A DNA stretch of 64,000 nucleotides from positions 16,645,306 to 16,709,305 of the forward strand of contig NC_135567.1 of the NCBI RefSeq assembly GCF_964340395.1, read 5' to 3'. Source of the stretch: Glandiceps talaboti (taxonomy: Eukaryota > Hemichordata > Enteropneusta > Spengelidae). Position numbers and translations under genes: made by a program. Below, piece after piece: positions 49,201-59,300 of this stretch. The notes under the pieces are model-generated. The model worked only from the letters and a program-made list of their open reading frames with translations, had not been told where the DNA came from and did not search any database. Positions within the stretch are counted from its first letter, which is position 1; each line of letters starts with the position of its first letter.

Positions 49201-52200
49201 TTGCATGAAATCAGAATAACACATAAGAAACCAGAAGGTATAGTTGATAATGTAAGTATATATACGTTGTGGTAACATAGAATGACTAGGTAATAAATTC
49301 CATATTTTTTGTTTGTCTTTGTCCATCATCAACAAAGTGTACACTTTTACAAGTGATCAGAGTTCCATACTTCTTTGTAATCACATCAGCACTCCATTGC
49401 GGGAATTTCTTATCATTCACTTCATCATCAACAAATGATGTAGAACAAAGCATTCAGTTTAGTATTATATCATAGCCTAGACTCTCTCACAGTCCTCGGA
49501 GCTTCGCTTTACTGAAATTAAAGCTAAATAAATTATTTTGTATGTACCGATACCAGCTATATAACCGTACTCTGCGCCCTCGTCGACGATGATAGAGATA
49601 ACCAATCGTTGACATGTGACTGCGAAGCTCCATGTTTTCTCGAAGCTCCGAAAACACGAAGCATCAACAAATAATTATCACTATGTGGTCGATGAGGGCG
49701 CACAATACAAGGTTATTGGAGTACGGTAATGGAGTATGTTATGTAGATGGTATCGGTACATACAAAACAATTCATTTAGCATTAATTTTAGTAAAGTGAA
49801 GCTCCGAGGACTGTGAGAGAGTCTAACCATAGGCCAGTAATCAGAAAAAGACAAAAGATTGTATAAGTTCGCCACTAGGAGTGCTATTCAGAAGCAGATA
49901 TAGAACAAGGCATTCAGTTTAGTATTATACCATATTCCAGTTATCAGAAAAAACAAAAGATTGTATAAGTTTGCCACTAGGAGTGCTATTCAGAAGCAGA
50001 TGTAGAACAAGGCATTTAGATTAGTATTATACCATATTCCAGTTATCAGAAAAAACAAAAGATTGTGTAATTTGGCCACTAGAAGTGCTATCTAAAATCA
50101 CTTGCAAATTGTATAACATTGAATGTTTTCATCTTTTGTTTTTCAGATGGCGTACTATTCAGTACAATTACTAAGGCTTTGTTTCGATGTATTCTCTGGA
50201 TACAAGTTTGGAAAGAGAAATGAAAAAACTTGGTTGACGTAAGTAACGTAATATATGTGATGCACTTTCTCAAACAAAATACATGTAGCTGTTATTCAAA
50301 TTACACACACTTCTGGGTCCCATGTTATGAAAACCTGGCTTGTAACTAAGGATTTTCAAATCAAACACAAATTCTTTTACCACAGGAGGATAATTTTCTT
50401 GGAGACAGTTGCCGGGGTACCAGGAATGGTAGCTGCTATGTCCAGACATCTACATTCACTGAGAAGGTTAAAGAGAGATCATGGTTGGATACATACATTA
50501 CTAGGTAATGACCAATCAGAATTCTTGTTATACTGTATACATACATACATTACTAGGTAATGACCAATCAGAATTCTTGTTATACTGTATACATACATAC
50601 ATTTCTAGGTAATGACCAATCAGAATTCTTGTTATACTGTATACATACATACATTACTAGGTAATGACCAATCAGAATTCTTGTTATACTGTATACATAC
50701 ATACATTACTAGGTAATGACCAATCAGAATTCTTGTTATACTGTATACATACATACATTACTAGGTAATGACCAATCAGAATTCTTGTTATACTGTATAC
50801 ATACATACATTACTAGGTAATGACCAATCAGAATTCTTGTTATACTGTATACATGCATACATTACTAGGTAATGACCAATCAGAATTCTTGTTATACTGT
50901 ATACATACATACATTACTAGGTAATAACCAATCGGATTATTTGTTATACTGTATACATACATACATTACTAGGTAATAACCAATCAGAATATTTGTTATA
51001 CTGTATACATACATTACTAGGTAATGACCAATCAGAATTCTTGTTATATGGTATATACATTATGGGGTAATTTCCAATCGGAATTATTGTTATATAGTAT
51101 ACACACATTACTAGGTAATAACCAATCGGAATTCTTGTTATATGGTATACACACATTGCTAGGTAATAACCAATCAGCATTCTTGTTATATTGTACACAT
51201 CGATGGTAGGAATTTTAATTAATACGCACCTGTTGCAATTCAATATTGTAAAAACAAAATAAATGATATAATAATATGTTTATCTCTTGTAGAGGAAGCA
51301 GAAAATGAAAGAATGCATTTAATGACAGCATTACAAGTCAGACAACCTGGAACTCTTTTCAGATGGGCTATTATTGGAACGCAAGGTAAAGAACACATAA
51401 TCTTATGGTTAGAGTGGCCGGCTAAGTATCTACAGGTTGCAGGTTCGAGCCCCGTTGCTGTCATTTGTTTCTGAATGGCTAAAGTCCTTGGGCAAGATTT
51501 GAACCACGACTGTGCCTCAGTCAACCCAGCTGTATAATTGGGGACCTGGTAGGATGTAGGTTGCAATGTGAAAGTTGTTCAAATTATGGTAAAATATGCA
51601 AAGTGGAATTAATTATGGAAGAAATTGTATATACATGGACAAAGAAGTTATTGAAATATATGCAATATTGATGAAATTATGGTAATATATGCAACAATGA
51701 TGAAATTATGGTAATATATGCAAAGTGGAATTAATTATGGAAGAAATTGTATATGCGTAGACAAAGAAGTTATGGTAATATATGGAATAATGATGAAATT
51801 ATGGTAATATATGGAATAATGATGAAATTATGGTAATATATGGAATAATGATGAAATTATGGTAATATATGGAATAATGATGAAATTATGGTAATATATG
51901 GAATAATGATGAAATTATGGTAATATATGGAATAATGATGAGATTATGGTAATATATGCAAAAAATATGCTAATATTTAATAATTCTGATAATTTTATTT
52001 CTTACAGCAATCTTTGTTAGTGGTTTTTCAGTAGGCTATATTATTAGTCCACGCTTCTGCCATCGTTTTGTTGGATACCTTGAAGAGGAAGCAGTCGTAA
52101 CGTACTCAAAATGCTTGCAGGTATGAATAAATTATGCAAATCATCTAATTAAATATGTATGATTTCCAGTACTTATTCTCAGAAGAGTAGTCCCATATAC

Positions 52201-53765
52201 TATGAGTGTAGCTAGGCTATGCTTACAAATCTGCAGCATGAAGAAGTTCATTTTCATTGGTTGATTGAGAAGCAAACTTTGCACATTCTTTAAGTTAATT
52301 TTGATTGGTTGTGAAGCTTACAAGACATAGAAAGTGTGTTTTGATTGGTTGATTGGAAAACATTCAGTACAAAATTTTCTTGCATTAATTGATAAAACAT
52401 TTGATGAAAGGTAGAAGAATACCATTGCTTGTGTATTTGTTAAATTGTGTCAACCCTAGTAACAGGAAAGGTCAAATCAGGTAACAGTTTCCCATAATTG
52501 TGGCAGAGATTGGGGAACTTGGATAAATCTCACCTCCTTAACAAAGCACTGCTAGGGAACCCTGGTAAAATGACTGGGCCACTCAGGTAGATTTTACCTA
52601 CTTACAACCCTTAACAAAAACACTGGTAGGGAACCCTGGTAAAATGACTGGGCAACTCAGATAGATTTTACCTACTTGCCACCCTTAACAAAAACACTGG
52701 TAGGGAACCCTGGTAAAATGACTGGGCAACTCAGGTAGATTTTACCTACTTACTACCCTTAACAAAAACACTGGTAGGGAACTCTGGTAAAATGACTGGG
52801 GAACTGAGGTAGATTTTACCTACTTACCACCCTTAACAAAAACACTGGTAGGGAACCCTGGTAAAATGACTGAGCAACTCAGGTAGGTTTTACCTACCTA
52901 CAACCCTTAACAAAAACATTGGTAAGGAACCCTGGTAAAAATGACTAGGGAACTCAGATAGGTTTTACCTACCTACCACTTAAGAGAAACATAAATAAGG
53001 TCAAAAATGAGTCAAATTTCAATTTTATTTATTTTACAAACAAGATATTTACTTCTTTTTCCTTGTTGTTGTTTACAGGATTTTGACAGAGGTTATTTGA
53101 AAGTTTGGGAAAAGACGACTGCTCCGGAAGTAGCCATCAAATACTGGAATCTTCCTGTAAGTAGTAAAAAGTACAGAAATAATTGTTAAATTAATTAAAT
53201 TGGCACAAGCTGAATTTATGAGCTTTTAAAAGACTTGCACAAAACCTTGATTAACCTTGATTAAACTATTCTAGTATAATGTTAATTGTGATGCATAACT
53301 GCTATGGCATTATGATTGTCTTCTGGTATTTGGGTTGTCGGTAGCCGTGCAGTCAGCTTGTACATCTCTTAACTCTGTAGTCTGGGTTTGAACCTGCCAA
53401 GTGTCAACTGGATTTGATTTAAAATGTGGTTTTCCCCTATCTATTACTATGTGGTGTCTGTCTCACAAGAAATGCTAGTGTTTATCATACTGACCCACAA
53501 CTTCAACAAAATTTGCTACCACTAGAGGGCGCACTGATAGTGGGAATGCTCTTATGAGTCTTACAGAGAAAGTACCGTACTCTCAGTTCAGCTTATTTGC
53601 ATATAATTATACATTACCATATTTTATATTTACTTCTAGCCCGATGCTATGATGCGTGACGTGATTACTGTTATCCGAGCCGACGAAGCACATCACCGAA
53701 CTGTCAACCATACACTTGGATCATTGAAACCACACGAAGATAACCCATTTAAACCAGGAGAATAA
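45292..53765 (+). CDS. AOX: Mitochondrial alternative oxidase, 10 exons
   Basis: The exons are 45292-45465, 46757-46887, 48166-48249, 49188-49251, 50147-50238, 50386-50504, 51293-51385, 52008-52120, 53079-53156 and 53640-53765. All have GT-AG borders and phases that join, giving 357 residues. AOX oxidises ubiquinol and reduces oxygen to water on the matrix side of the inner membrane, bypassing complexes III and IV. The di-iron ligand motifs are all present: [11 protein letters not shown] (E188), NERMH (E227, H230), YLEEEAV (about 278-280) and RADEAHH (E332, H335). The first 66 residues lack acidic residues and are rich in R, K, S and T, as in a mitochondrial presequence. The end NPFKPGE fits the C-terminal motif described for animal AOX (N-P-[YF]-x-P-G-[KQE]). 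The start has G at -3 and +4. Nothing in the coding sequence looks broken. Introns 4, 6, 7, 8 and 9 carry repeats. Confidence 0.97.
46405..46566. repeat. Intron 1 duplicated segments (donor copy plus 129-bp repeat)
   Basis: 46405-46429 is an exact 25-nt copy of the first 25 nt of intron 1 (45466-45490; GTATGTATTAGCTATTTCTA plus five more). It is followed at 46438-46566 by a 129-bp repeat (TTAGAATTAATCCAAAATGA, GAATGTAGGCCAGATGCT) that recurs in intron 2. Confidence 0.9.
47467..47596. repeat. 129-bp repeat, second copy in AOX intron 2
   Basis: Direct copy of 46438-46566 with few differences (for example GATGCTA for GATGCTG and GACGTCATGG for GACATCACAG). The two copies flank exon 2 in the same orientation. 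Confidence 0.9.
49437..50095. repeat. ~102-bp tandem repeat in AOX intron 4
   Basis: Units start TGTAGAACAAGGCATTCAG and end GGAGTGCTATTCAGAAGCAG. The first unit is split by the inverted-repeat element at 49480-49823, and two further units follow at about 49900 and 50002. Confidence 0.88.
49480..49823. mobile_element. MITE, ~70-bp TIRs, inside the 102-bp array
   Basis: The left end GACTCTCTCACAGTCCTCGG (then AGCTTCGCTTTACT) faces its complement ending CGAGGACTGTGAGAGAGTC. Similarity extends inward past TTTTGTATGTACCGATACCA. TA flanks both ends, suggesting a TA target. The element is 344 bp and non-coding. Confidence 0.88.
50489..51185. repeat. 52-bp minisatellite copied from the AOX exon 6 donor
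   Basis: The unit is ATACATACATTACTAG, GTAATGACCAATCAGAATTC, TTGTTATACTGTATAC. The first 16 nt are the last 16 nt of exon 6 (codons of IHTLL plus one base), and GTAATG is the true donor of intron 6 at 50505. Identical or near-identical donors recur at 50557, 50609, 50661, 50713, 50765, 50817, 50869, 50921, 50973 and 51021, with more diverged ones at 51067, 51115 and 51163. Confidence 0.96.
51405..51590 (+). mobile_element. tRNA-derived SINE in AOX intron 7
   Basis: A-box-like TGGTTAGAGTGG and B box GGTTCGAGCCC lie about 35 nt apart, followed by CCTTGGGCAAGATTTGAACC, GCCTCAGTCAACCCAGCTGT and GGATGTAGGTTGCAATGTGA. The tail of this body (GGAT..AGGTTGCAATGTGAA) recurs near 54520. Confidence 0.78.
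51672..51960. repeat. 29-bp minisatellite in AOX intron 7
   Basis: Units of AATTATGGTAATATATGGAA plus TAATGATGA, about nine copies. The earliest ones are interrupted by a related CAAAGTGGAATTAATTATGG phrase. Confidence 0.95.
52530..52980. repeat. 74-bp minisatellite in AOX intron 8
   Basis: About six units of CTGGTAAAATGACTGGGCAA, CTCAGGTAGATTTTACCTAC, TTACCACCCTTAACAAAAAC, ACTGGTAGGGAACC. Each unit contains the inverted pair GGTAGATTTTACC. Confidence 0.95.
53334..53475 (+). mobile_element. tRNA-derived SINE fragment in AOX intron 9
   Basis: A-box-like GCAGTCAGCTTG and B-box-like GGGTTTGAACCTGCC are followed by CAACTGGATTTGATTT. These match, in order, the head of the minus-strand SINE at 42.2 kb. 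Confidence 0.7.
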
Positions 53766-54321
53766 AGTTACCATGGCAACAGATGCAGATAAACCAGAGG
53801 ACAAAGTTACCATGACAACATATACAGATAAGCAAGCAGAATGAAGTCACCATGGCAATAGATTTAGACTCGACAAGAAAGAAATGACATTATTTCATGA
53901 AGGAAGATAAGTTGCAGGCTTAGAGATAACCATGACTGTTAAAATTTAGTTTGGGATTTCTTTGTTACTACTAAAATAATGAAGTAGGAATGTACATATT
54001 TCAAATGTGAAGCGTCTATGAGCAATGTCGTGGATATATGTCTCTATATAAATGTTTTATTATTATTATTATTATTGTAGGTGATAAATCATACTTTGTA
54101 AGTCATTTTTCTACTTTTCAAAAAACTGAAAAGTTGATATAGAAATACTGTACACACTTGTATATGCTAAGTAGACAATACAGAGGATTTTTTGTGACAA
54201 ATTTAACTTTTTTTTGACAACAAAACTTTGGAAATTATCTTTGCATTTTGTTATCAAAAATTGCTGATTATAAAATTGTCGTCATTAAAACTTAAATTTT
54301 CAACTCAGGAACATATTTTTT

Positions 54322-54475
54322 GTTACTGAAATGTAACTTTTTGGAGTTGTGTGGTGTTATTTGAATAAATGTTACTTTTCATTTTAAATGAACATTTCAA
54401 TAGTTTTCTGTTACAATGAAAAGTAACATTTATTCAAATAAAACCACACAGCTCCAGAAGTAACATTTCAGTAAC
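54322..54475. repeat. Inverted repeat, ~60-nt arms
   Basis: Left arm GTTACTGAAATGTAACTTTT...TTTGAATAAATGTTACTTTT faces its complement (AAAAGTAACATTTATTCAAA...GTAACATTTCAGTAAC) across a loop of about 32 nt. It lies 560 nt after the AOX stop and contains AATAAA on one arm (54364), so it may overlap the 3' end of the transcript. Confidence 0.88.
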
Positions 54476-54514
54476 TATTTTTTGTACTTTTTGAAAACTT
54501 GTCAAGTTTATTTT

Positions 54515-55036
54515 TATTGGGTAGGATAGAGGTTGCAATGTGAATGCTTTAATCCTATGCAGTTATAGAGGCAGCAATGGATTGGTTGCTCCCCAGGGAG
54601 TTGAGGAAGTAATGGGCCATTGTGCCACTATAGTTCTGTGCAAGGGATAATAAGGCCAAAAAAACACTGTTTCTGGTCAGCACACATCACTTAAATACCC
54701 TTGCATTGGTCTTTTTTGTGTGTTTGTCCAGGCCATGCAGTCTGCAGATCCTGGGGAAAACACAAAAGTAACCCTCCCTACTTCAGTGAAGACAACTGTA
54801 GAGCCAATCATGAACAAGCAAATGACATCTGCCCCACATACACGCTTGCTGTAAAGTACTTTATAAAAAGAACAGTAACTGCCATAAATAGTAGATGGAG
54901 TGATAGGTTTAAGTTGAGAAATAAAATGTGTCATCGCACCATTTCAGTCAAACTGTCCTGACCAGAAACAATTCTTTTTTTTTGCCTAACTGTGAAGCGC
55001 TTTGAGCACAGAGTGGGAAAGCACTATATAAACAAC
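54515..55036 (+). mobile_element. SINE/LINE-tail element split by an insertion
   Basis: The left part starts with GGATAGAGGTTGCAATGTGA (shared with the SINE at 51.4 kb) and runs to about 54660. The right part, 54983-55036, reads AACTGTGAAGCGCTTTGAGC, then GGAAAGCACTATATAAAC, a 3' tail typical of many animal SINEs and LINEs. The middle is the TIR-bounded segment at 54668-54970. Confidence 0.65.
54668..54970. mobile_element. 303-bp TIR element nested in the SINE
   Basis: Bounded by TGTTTCTGGTCAG and its exact complement CTGACCAGAAACA. Open frames of about 85 codons on both strands show no family match. It is non-autonomous if real. The target-site duplication is not clear. Confidence 0.6.
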
Positions 55037-55253
55037 CAACATTAACTTTTTTCTAGTTTCTCATCTTTACGAGTACATATAAGTGTGATATAGAGTCTAT
55101 GTAGAAATGACAATGTAATATCAGCACAACACAACTATTTATCTGGCTGCAGAATTTTAAAATAATGTAATATATAAATTTAATTTGAATTAAATTACAA
55201 TTCATAAATCAATACCAAAAATTTAGGTAAAAATAAATAGCATAAATAATTTA

Positions 55254-55361
<108 letters not shown>

Positions 55362-55647
55362 CCCTAATGCTACATGTTTTTGCCTTTTCGTTGAGGTGTT
55401 TTTAGTTTCTATACCTATTCAGTGTTATTTTTAAGGGTCAAAGGTTACGGATGGGGGGGGGTTTGGAAGTCGTGTGTATAATTCTATCAAAATTATATCC
55501 TTATATAACCTTTTTGACCTCTTGTTGAACTCTGAAATTTTCCAGTTTTTTTATTTTCCAAGAAGACTACTTATCAAACAATTGGTATATATAAATAAAA
55601 TATTACATATTTATATTACTAAAAACTAGTTTCATTAAACTCAGATA

Positions 55648-55872
55648 CCTGTTTGTGATTGAAATCGGTCTGTGAGTAATCATTGTCATAAACCACAGCC
55701 TCTTTTACGACACCGTCCAAGACGCACCGCCAAACAGATGATTCCATTTGTCGGTAAGGTGCTTCCGTTGTGTATACGTCAATTTGTGGGGGGCATGCCG
55801 GGAAAAACTTGCCATAATCGTGATTTTTATCGTGAGACCACATCCATATATAGGGGCATGATGAACTGCCAT
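55648..55872 (-). other. Candidate exon or third copy of the recurring block
   Basis: A minus-strand frame, DGSSSCPYIWMWSHDKNHDY, continues with YGKFFPACPPQIDVYTTEAP and VWRCVLDGVVKEAVVYDND to FNHKQ. It is followed by a plausible donor GTATCT at 55647 and preceded by an AG. The composition looks protein-like. It shares the VKxxVVxDDN stretch with the blocks at 400-650 and 56.44 kb. No partner exons were found. It could be an exon of an unrecognised gene or part of an interspersed element. Confidence 0.3.
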
Positions 55873-56439
55873 CCTTAGGAACATTTCAACTACAATTCAA
55901 AGAAAATTGTTGCTGGTTCACGCCTAGATTAACAAATTGAACTGACAGTCACAAAAAATAAAAGTATTCATACTGTGTATGACAGAGATGATGTTTTAAC
56001 TCAACAAAAAAAGGAATTTATAATTAAGTATCATACGGTATAGAAATATCATTAAATGTTAAGAAACTAAATGAAAATTAATAGAAAAGAAGAAAATGAA
56101 ATTCTCATAGCAGTTTAGTACAGATTGAATTTGTATGTGTATGGTTTGGAATATAGGTTGAATAAAATAGCGCCCTCTATGGTCACATGAAATATTTACT
56201 TTGTTTTGGAAAGCTGGTTGATTTGTGTATGTTCTGTATCTGGTATTAATGCTTTTACAATAAAACTAGTAATTGACAGAAACTTCAGGAGTGCTTTTTT
56301 TCAACGTCTAACTTTTATGTCACATCAGAAACAAAACTTTTCTTTTCAAAGCAAAATACTGATGGATCGTTTCCTTCTGTGTATATAATCACCCAAAGTC
56401 CCTGAGAAAAATGTCGACTATATATATCCAACGCAACAG

Positions 56440-56625
56440 GGAAAAAAATGCATAACGTATATTCCCATCGTCGCAAACCACGACCGTTTTACGGTACCAT
56501 TCTTAACGAGCCGGTCCCTGCTGACCACGAGTGTAGCGGAAGAAATAATAGCTCTGGTTTGCCAGAATGTTTATTCCCAACGTCCGGCTTTTCGGGTCAA
56601 GTAACTCGTATTATTTTTTTTTTGA
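56440..56625. repeat. Short recurring block, second of the three copies
   Basis: Plus-strand phrases TCCCATCGTCGCAAACCACG, CCATTCTTAACGAGCC and GTGTAGCGGAAGAAATAATA match the minus-strand reading of 400-650, so the two lie in opposite orientation. Confidence 0.55.
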
Positions 56626-56649
56626 AGGGCGCCCCCTATTAAACTACGT

Positions 56650-59300
56650 GGTAAAAGTTACTCCCAGAAAACTCAATAATCTAACCCTGGACGGCCGACC
56701 AAACACGTCAGCAGAAAGTTAAAGGCCATATCTTGATGAAACGGCACATGCAGCGATCTTTTCCAATAGAATTTCTTTTAAATGCACTAGAATTCCAAAA
56801 ATATTGTATAAAATGTTTATGATTTGAAACTAGTGTTACTGTTAGTGTTATATGAGTGGTTATCATTTGCGTGGACAATCGTCGAAGCGCACATTAAAGT
56901 TTTAATACCATCACTTCTGACATTAAAGCTACACCAAATCGTCTGGAAGTAGATTTAGAAGTTTAAAATAGCAGTTCAAATGGTATTTAAGGATAATCGG
57001 GTCTCGCATTTCAAAGAGGATACGATCAAGTTCCATACTAGATGACCGGACACCCCTATTTCAATAATGGATTGCGCCGCATATTTACACACACGCTGTG
57101 TAAATAACTTTGGGATGAGTTCTTTCTACGTTCACTTGAGATTGTTGAATGGTGTTAACCGCGCTGATCGCTGCAAACTCAAATAAAGCAGACCACTGTT
57201 GGACGTGTTTGGAGCTACCGACGGTATTTTTTGAGATGCCCATGCAGAGGATATATCGTTCAGCGTTACTAAAACTTCGGTTGCTTTGAGGAAATCGCGC
57301 GAAAACTTGGAGATTCCCAAGTGGGACGTACGGCGAGAGAAGCGGCCATCTTAGCTTTGAACCCATTGCATTGGATTTCATCTGTTTTGACCGTCTATGG
57401 GATGTGTTCATTCAACTCATACTGTCCCTGTGATGTCTTGTCATGTATGTCTACATGAATAATTCGCACTAACTTGGATATTTTCTGAAGTTTTGTGGTG
57501 TTGTCTTCAAGTTGAACTGTCTTCGCAACCAACTTAAACCAAACCCATCCCAGAACCAACTCTTCCGTCTCACTCTAAAATGACAGCTTTCCCTTCCGAG
57601 GATTGTACTTCCAACGTGTGTACGGATTTCTCTAAAACTTTCCTCGGGCGTAATAAATAACTGTACAGTGGAGAAATAAACCCTACAAGATTTAGGTAAG
57701 TCTACAGAATGTTTACGTGTAAAGCTCATGTTTTCGGAAAATGTTTGTTTTTAACGGTAGCGCTTCCCTGGAAAAAGTGTCAGCTGTTCTCCCAGCGTGA
57801 CACTCTCATATCGATCGGTCAAGTTATGTAGGAAGTTGGCATAAGTCTGGCCTCAACTTGCAGGAAGTCTAACAAAACTTCTGACTATAAGATTTTCCTG
57901 TCGGCACGATCTGTATGAAATGTCGAATTAAAATATTCAAAAACTACAAACTTGTGAAGGGACGTTGCTGTCAGACATGATAATCCACACGAATTCACAG
58001 TTAGCATTTTTCCGGCTGTGTGTCTGTCTGACACCTTCCACGACTAACCCTTCGAAGTTTCCACCAAGTTTTGCAAACATAAACTCACACCATAGCGAGC
58101 TTTGTTTATTTGATACACTTTTTTATTGACCATTTTAACATCAAGTAGTTTATATCGGAAAGTTTACAAAGTCCGTATATGCGTTTATTTGATAAATTTA
58201 ACGTCCGTGTCCCGTTAATGTGGGTATTAAACGGCCGTAATGTCAAGGAAGGACCAGCACATCGATACACCGATCAATTTTGTCTGTCGTCCACTCGACG
58301 CTACGTTCTTTCAAGCGTGAATCCAGTGAATGGGCGGCACTCTCTGACCGGTTAACGTTAGAATATGTATACCTGAAATTCAACCGACCCATTCTGAGAC
58401 CGAATACGCTCTTTGACGGAAGGATAGTGTAAACTTTATTTTTTCACGTCTCTGACTTCAGTTGGTTCACCGCCTCATTACATCTCCCGTGAAACGTTTT
58501 CATTGTAATTTGTAGAAGCCAGACCCGTAGATATTGTGTTACAATCAAAACTCTGTCCTGTTTTATTCAGACACACCACTCACCCAAGGACTTTCTCTGT
58601 TGTTTTTGAAAATGAAAACGGTTTTCGCGGCAGTGTTAATAATTGTCACCCCGTGATAAAGTTCAAACTGTCAAATTTTTCCATTTTAAATGTGGCGTTT
58701 TTTTCTAAAGGTGTCAGCTACAAGGCCGTACAGGAAATACAACGCCTGGATGTTTCTGTCTTTTCTAATGTGATAAGTGAGTGCTCAAGTTTGTAGACAA
58801 AACACTGACAACACAAACCCGATATCTCTCTCCAATGTAGACGAGCTTGGAATCATTTGCTTCTGCCTTCCAAAGTCTGCCGAATTGTTGGCTGAAACGT
58901 AGACCACGCTGTGTAAGAATTTAAAAAATAAACTGCAAAGCTAACACAGTTTTCAGGGTCAGTTACGCTTGCTTAGCAGGGGTCTTGAAAATGTTGCTTC
59001 CAGCCCCTCCTTTCTTGAAGAAAGTACGAACCCATGTAGCCTCCTTATTCACGCGTTATCTGTCATTTGGCCGGATACAAAAGTGTCCCTATTCACTCCT
59101 TTGTGTAGGGGCTGTGAATGGCAGCTTACGAAAGCCATCCATGGTACTTTACACCCCCTGATCACTTTGCATTGCTGGCTCATTTTACACAAAGTCGTCC
59201 TAATCTGGTCACAAATAACCACCAAATGTTAACACAACTACCCATGAATTTCCCAACCTCATCAAATACACATAAGTGTTAAATTTCCAAACATCGATGT
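56650..59300. other. CpG-richer non-repetitive region, no confident gene
   Basis: Less AT-rich than the surroundings and without tandem arrays. On the minus strand at about 57358 the sequence AAGATGGCCGCTTCTCTCGCC is followed by GTACGT, which could be a first coding exon with a donor (reading MAASLA). I found no convincing continuation. It may be a promoter or first exon of a gene whose body lies elsewhere. Open frames of 60-110 codons show no family signature. Confidence 0.35.

Noticed and set aside
51405-51480. Possible tRNA gene
   Set aside because: A and B boxes are present but the body cannot form a clear cloverleaf and is followed by SINE sequence; it is tRNA-derived rather than a tRNA.
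57085-57729. Minus-strand frames of 86-108 codons in the CpG-richer region
   Set aside because: No domain, no supporting splice chain and overlapping alternative frames; only a possible first exon is noted.
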